From CAIUMH01 sp037142475 (GTDB taxonomy: Bacteria > Actinomycetota > Acidimicrobiia > Acidimicrobiales > RAAP-2): a stretch of DNA of 17,415 bases. Positions 15,042-17,415 of this stretch are shown here, in pieces; within the stretch, counting starts at the first letter, position 1; each line of letters opens with the position of its first letter. Under the pieces are notes generated by a model. That model searched no databases and had not been told where the DNA came from. It saw nothing but the letters and a program-made list of their open reading frames with translations. The stretch is taken from the NCBI GenBank assembly GCA_037142475.1, contig JBAXAR010000036.1:1-17415 (forward strand), read 5' to 3'. The position numbers and the translations under genes are program-made.

Positions 15042-15911
15042 CTAGTTCGGGGTGATCCGGTAGGACGCGACTTGCGCTGGGGTTGCCCCATGGCGCTTCA
15101 GCCAGGCGGAGAATTGTTTGTCAGTCACAATTCGGCCGTGCGTGTACATGTAGGCATGCTCAAGACCGCAAAGCTGAGTACATCGAATATCGATGGGGCC
15201 GAGTTTGGATGGTGATGCCATGATCGTGGTCACAAGACCTGGATTGGCGTCAATCTGGACGCCAAGCTGAACCGGCCAGAAGCCATGGGTCACGTCAAGG
15301 CTCGTGACGTTAAAGACGACCTGTCGGCTTTCGGGGATCACGAGTTCGCGAGATTCAATCTTCGTCCCGGGGTAGGAGAAGGTCCAGAGCCACTGCTGGC
15401 CAGTGACTTTGACCCTGATCGAATTGGCCTGCGGTGAGACGTCTGTCGCAAGCTCGCTCATTCCCCAGATCAGAAGGAATGCCACAAGGACAAGCGAGAC
15501 GCTCATCCAGATCGCGCTGGGAACGGTTCGTCCCCGTATCGGTGGTCCATCAGGCGGTGGCTCGCCATTTGTCGGCTGCTTCTTGCGCCATGCAATCAAG
15601 CTGTAGAGGGCTGCGGCGTAGACGAATGCTGCAACGGGCGCTGCGACCACTGTGAAGGCCACAATCGTCAAGGTGACGTGATGCGCTTCGGTGGCCCGCT
15701 CGACTGGAAGGATGTGTGACGGGACCACAAGGCCGATCACGACTCCCACGATGGTCATCAGGAGCCAGATAATCCCGACCTTGCCAGCCGGCCGCTTCCA
15801 GATCGGCCCGCCCTGGAAGAGGCCTTCGATCTCTTCGGAGAAGAGCTGCCGCTTCTGCTCGTGCCGCTCAACGCGGTGCCCGTGGCGCTCGTGACGATGC
15901 TCAGACGACAT
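15042..15911 (-). CDS. ctaC: Cytochrome c oxidase subunit II (CuA subunit)
   Basis: Subunit II takes electrons through its external CuA centre and passes them to subunit I. The 289-residue product has the CuA ligands His209 (DVTHGFW) and C244-x3-C248-x3-H252-x2-M255 in CTQLCGLEHAYM. The aromatic electron-entry patch is GQQWLWTF. Three hydrophobic segments (about 45-66, 79-108 and 131-152) are seen; the first may act as signal anchor, and no lipobox is present. The short N-terminus is unusual, with five His in residues 5-17. The Glu normally between the two Cys (CAELC) is Gln246. No CxxCH is present, so there is no fused cytochrome c. The ATG at 15911 overlaps the upstream cupredoxin gene by 11 bases; an upstream in-frame start (15989) would add residues from that overlap only. 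Confidence 0.94.
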   Translation of the reverse strand: MSSEHRHERHGHRVERHEQKRQLFSEEIEGLFQGGPIWKRPAGKVGIIWLLMTIVGVVIGLVVPSHILPVERATEAHHVTLTIVAFTVVAAPVAAFVYAAALYSLIAWRKKQPTNGEPPPDGPPIRGRTVPSAIWMSVSLVLVAFLLIWGMSELATDVSPQANSIRVKVTGQQWLWTFSYPGTKIESRELVIPESRQVVFNVTSLDVTHGFWPVQLGVQIDANPGLVTTIMASPSKLGPIDIRCTQLCGLEHAYMYTHGRIVTDKQFSAWLKRHGATPAQVASYRITPN

Positions 15912-16623
15912 GGATGTATCCCGACATGTAGCCGTACGCTCCCATGACTGCTCCGAAGTTGGCGACGGACGCCCCACATGGGAACTCACAGTTCCAGGCG
16001 TAGACGCCCTTCTTTGGCGAGATGAAGGAGAACTGCACTAGCTGGCCACCCGGCTCCTTCGGCGATGAAGCCATCGGGTCGTCATTCGTGGGCTCGTCGG
16101 CGATATTGGCCGGTGATGCGACGTTGAGGAAGAAGTTCGGGTCCGTGCCGGGCGTGCCCCTCACGGTGAACGTATGGCCGACAAACTCTGGATCGATGGT
16201 CGCCTGCGGTTTACCGTCAATCAACATCGGCCCAACAATGCCCTTCGGGGATGCGAACCAGTTGTTGTTCAGTGGCTCGCCAGAGTCGTACTGCCGCCAG
16301 TTCACCTTGACCAAGACCCCAGCGGGAATCTCAAAATCGTTTGACGGGCCGAACGCTGGCCATCCCGGGTTGCCACCTTTATGGATCGGCACCAGGTTTC
16401 CGGAAGCATCCTTGGTCATTCCTGATGAGTCAGGAAATGACGTGAGCGTCAAGGTGTAGACGGGGAGATTCTTTCCGTTGACCGTCTCGAACGTGCCTGT
16501 GGGCTTTGCCTTCTCAGTGCCAACGACAGCGTGATATTTCTGTGCGTGGAACCCAATGGCGACAGCCGCAATGATGGCGAGCCCGATCAGCAATGTGACC
16601 CCTGCGCCGAGAACCCGTCTCAT
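15901..16623 (-). CDS. Membrane-anchored cupredoxin-like protein, oxidase operon
   Basis: The 240-residue product has one N-terminal hydrophobic helix (about residues 4-24) and then an external domain. The domain has cupredoxin-type features: FEIPAGVLVKVNW, HTFTVRG, and the C-terminal block GVYAWNCEFPCG followed by FGAVMGAYGYMSGYIHV. The pair C212/C216 has the C-x3-C spacing of a CuA site, but the His expected four residues after C216 is Val, and no His follows the NNNW stretch where the first ligand usually lies. Copper binding is therefore uncertain; Met residues or a disulfide are alternatives. The ATG at 16623 has a strong GGGGAGGGG ribosome binding site. It is the first gene of the operon and overlaps ctaC, which suggests a partner, donor or assembly factor of the oxidase. 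I do not know a named gene for it. Confidence 0.72.
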   Translation of the reverse strand: MRRVLGAGVTLLIGLAIIAAVAIGFHAQKYHAVVGTEKAKPTGTFETVNGKNLPVYTLTLTSFPDSSGMTKDASGNLVPIHKGGNPGWPAFGPSNDFEIPAGVLVKVNWRQYDSGEPLNNNWFASPKGIVGPMLIDGKPQATIDPEFVGHTFTVRGTPGTDPNFFLNVASPANIADEPTNDDPMASSPKEPGGQLVQFSFISPKKGVYAWNCEFPCGASVANFGAVMGAYGYMSGYIHVV

Positions 16624-16646
16624 TCGCCCCTCCCCGCACCGTCACT

Positions 16647-16667
16647 CGCTGCCACCAAGTGACAGCG
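16647..16667. promoter_or_regulatory. Operator-like palindrome upstream of the oxidase operon
   Basis: On the minus strand CGCTGTCAC (16667-16659) and GTGGCAGCG (16655-16647) form an inverted repeat around TTG, with one mismatch in nine (T opposite G, which still pairs in RNA). It ends 23 bases before the cupredoxin ATG, just upstream of its ribosome binding site. It could be a repressor operator or a 5'-UTR hairpin. A TTGACT (16686-16681) and the AT-rich CATAAAT just upstream may belong to the promoter, but I see no convincing -10 at normal spacing. A second imperfect repeat (CCTGAGG/CCCCAGG) lies at 16691-16705. Confidence 0.45.
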
Positions 16668-16815
16668 GGACGATTTATGAAGTCAACACCCCTGAGGCCC
16701 CCAGGTCAAGCATGCCGAGTTCAGGGAACCTTTGGCGTCAGTCCTCCCCCCTCGTTCTGTGGAGCCGAAGATGCAGGCATCACGTCTGAGCTCCTCCGCA
16801 CGATACGGTCGGGTA

Positions 16816-17157
16816 ATGGTCGATTCGGATCTCGAAAAGGGCCCAGAGCGGCTCACTGGGCGTCAGGCGCTCAGAATCCACGTCGGCTTGGCTCTCTGCC
16901 TCCTGATCTGCATTCCGGCGTTTCTTTTCGAGATCACACGGGCGCTCGGTGGCAATGCCCTGAGCTGGGCCTACGTCTTCGAGTGGCCGATCTTCATCGT
17001 CTTTGGCGTCTACATGTGGCGGCGGCTTCTCGAAGTCCAGCCCTCAAAGGCCCCGGCCGCCGCCGACACGCCCCAAGATTCAGCGGCCCTTCTCGCCTGG
17101 AACGACTACCTGGCGCAACTTGCTGCCACTGATGAACCACGAGACCAACGGCGCTGA
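16816..17157 (+). CDS. Small two-helix membrane protein, function unknown
   Basis: This is the only plus-strand gene, divergent from the oxidase operon and convergent with ctaG. The 113-residue product has two hydrophobic helices (about residues 20-40 and 48-68) joined by a short loop, with the pattern LSWAYVFEWPIFIVFGVYMW followed by RRLLE. The rest is a polar Ala/Pro-rich tail. I have seen similar SW.YVFEWP..F..YMW proteins in actinobacteria but know no function. The start is uncertain. The ATG at 16816 has a TACGGT box ending six bases upstream, which fits a leaderless mRNA. An ATG at 16771 has a GGAG ribosome binding site and would add 15 residues, but the codons between look non-coding (many A/T third bases). 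Confidence 0.7.
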   Translation: MVDSDLEKGPERLTGRQALRIHVGLALCLLICIPAFLFEITRALGGNALSWAYVFEWPIFIVFGVYMWRRLLEVQPSKAPAAADTPQDSAALLAWNDYLAQLAATDEPRDQRR

Positions 17158-17178
17158 TGCGAAGCTTGCGCCTCAGGC
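17151..17178. terminator. Possible bidirectional terminator between convergent genes
   Basis: The 15-base gap between the two stop codons, plus a few bases of each gene, forms an imperfect hairpin. CTGA (17154-17157) pairs with TCAG (17173-17176), and GCG (17159-17161) with CGC (17169-17171). Outer GC pairs lie at 17151-17152 and 17177-17178. It has no T-tract on either side, so termination is only inferred from the convergent layout. Confidence 0.33.
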
Positions 17179-17415
17179 TCGACCCAGGGACCGCTCGAAC
17201 GCATCGCTGAGACCGGTACCTGAGTCCATGGCCCGGCGAACAATGAGAATGATCGCCGCCGGCGCCCAGAAATCTCCGCAGATCCAGAGGATCCCGGCAG
17301 CGAGTTGCTGATCGTGGAGCGCCGGGCGAATCCCGAGTGCCACGACGTAGGTGTCGTACCAGGCGGCCTTGCTGAAGATCGCCATCGCCATCGCCAGGAT
17401 CACCATCTCAAACGA
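17173..17415 (-). CDS. ctaG: CtaG-type cytochrome c oxidase assembly protein, C-terminal part (cut by window edge)
   Basis: Eighty C-terminal codons are present; the frame is open to the right edge, so the gene begins outside the window. The segment has two membrane helices and the pattern LHDQQLAAGILWICGDFWAP followed by AAIILIVRRAM. This matches the end of the caa3-type CtaG family (DQQLGG..MW..G.....A), a multi-pass protein needed for copper insertion or assembly of the oxidase. Its position next to ctaCDE supports this. The short tail after the last helix is polar. It ends 15 bases from the stop of the convergent small membrane protein gene. The call is made from a fragment, hence moderate confidence. 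Confidence 0.72.
   Translation of the reverse strand, partial: SFEMVILAMAMAIFSKAAWYDTYVVALGIRPALHDQQLAAGILWICGDFWAPAAIILIVRRAMDSGTGLSDAFERSLGRA

Noticed and set aside
1..17415. Mobile elements, CRISPR arrays, tRNA or rRNA genes
   Set aside because: I saw no transposase, spaced direct repeats, cloverleaf or rRNA signature; all genes fit one coherent chromosomal block.

Overview
The window looks like a chromosomal segment of a GC-rich actinobacterium, probably a deep lineage such as the Acidimicrobiia. The evidence is the block pyrR-pyrB-pyrC-carA-carB-(pyrD)-pyrF-mihF-gmk-rpoZ-coaBC-metK, which apart from the inserted pyrD is the order I know from mycobacteria, together with a gene for the actinobacterial integration host factor. 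The class-level placement is inferred from the divergent gmk and oxidase proteins and is less sure. Nothing suggests a plasmid, phage or island: I found no IS, tRNA, rRNA or CRISPR, and no gene-free stretch longer than 300 bases.

All genes but one read on the minus strand, so biological order runs from high to low coordinates. At the right edge (17173-17415) is the 3' end of a CtaG-type oxidase assembly gene. It converges on a small two-helix membrane protein gene, the only plus-strand gene (16816-17157). A 192-base divergent intergenic region follows, with an operator-like palindrome. Then comes a respiratory operon (16623 down to 13097/12393): a membrane-anchored cupredoxin-like protein, ctaC, ctaD and ctaE, encoding an aa3-type haem-copper oxidase with several unusual features.

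After about 105 bases holding a possible terminator, a promoter -10 box and a near-perfect PyrR-binding hairpin, the pyrimidine operon begins (12287 down to 3229): pyrR, pyrB, pyrC, carA, carB, pyrD, pyrF. These encode the regulator and the steps from bicarbonate/glutamine to orotate and from OMP to UMP. pyrE and pyrK are absent from the window. Every junction is an overlap of 1-8 bases or direct abutment, so one RNA hairpin in front of pyrR could control the whole chain by translational coupling.

Downstream, mihF appears to have its own -10 box and to be leaderless. It is followed by gmk, rpoZ, coaBC and the 5' two-thirds or so of metK, cut by the left edge. Together these are nucleotide, cofactor and transcription housekeeping genes.

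The points most worth checking are: (1) the PyrR-binding leader; (2) the cupredoxin-like protein that overlaps ctaC; (3) the loss of both carboxylate ligands of the non-redox Mg site of the oxidase; (4) two extra N-terminal helices in CtaD; (5) an adenylate-kinase-style P-loop in guanylate kinase.
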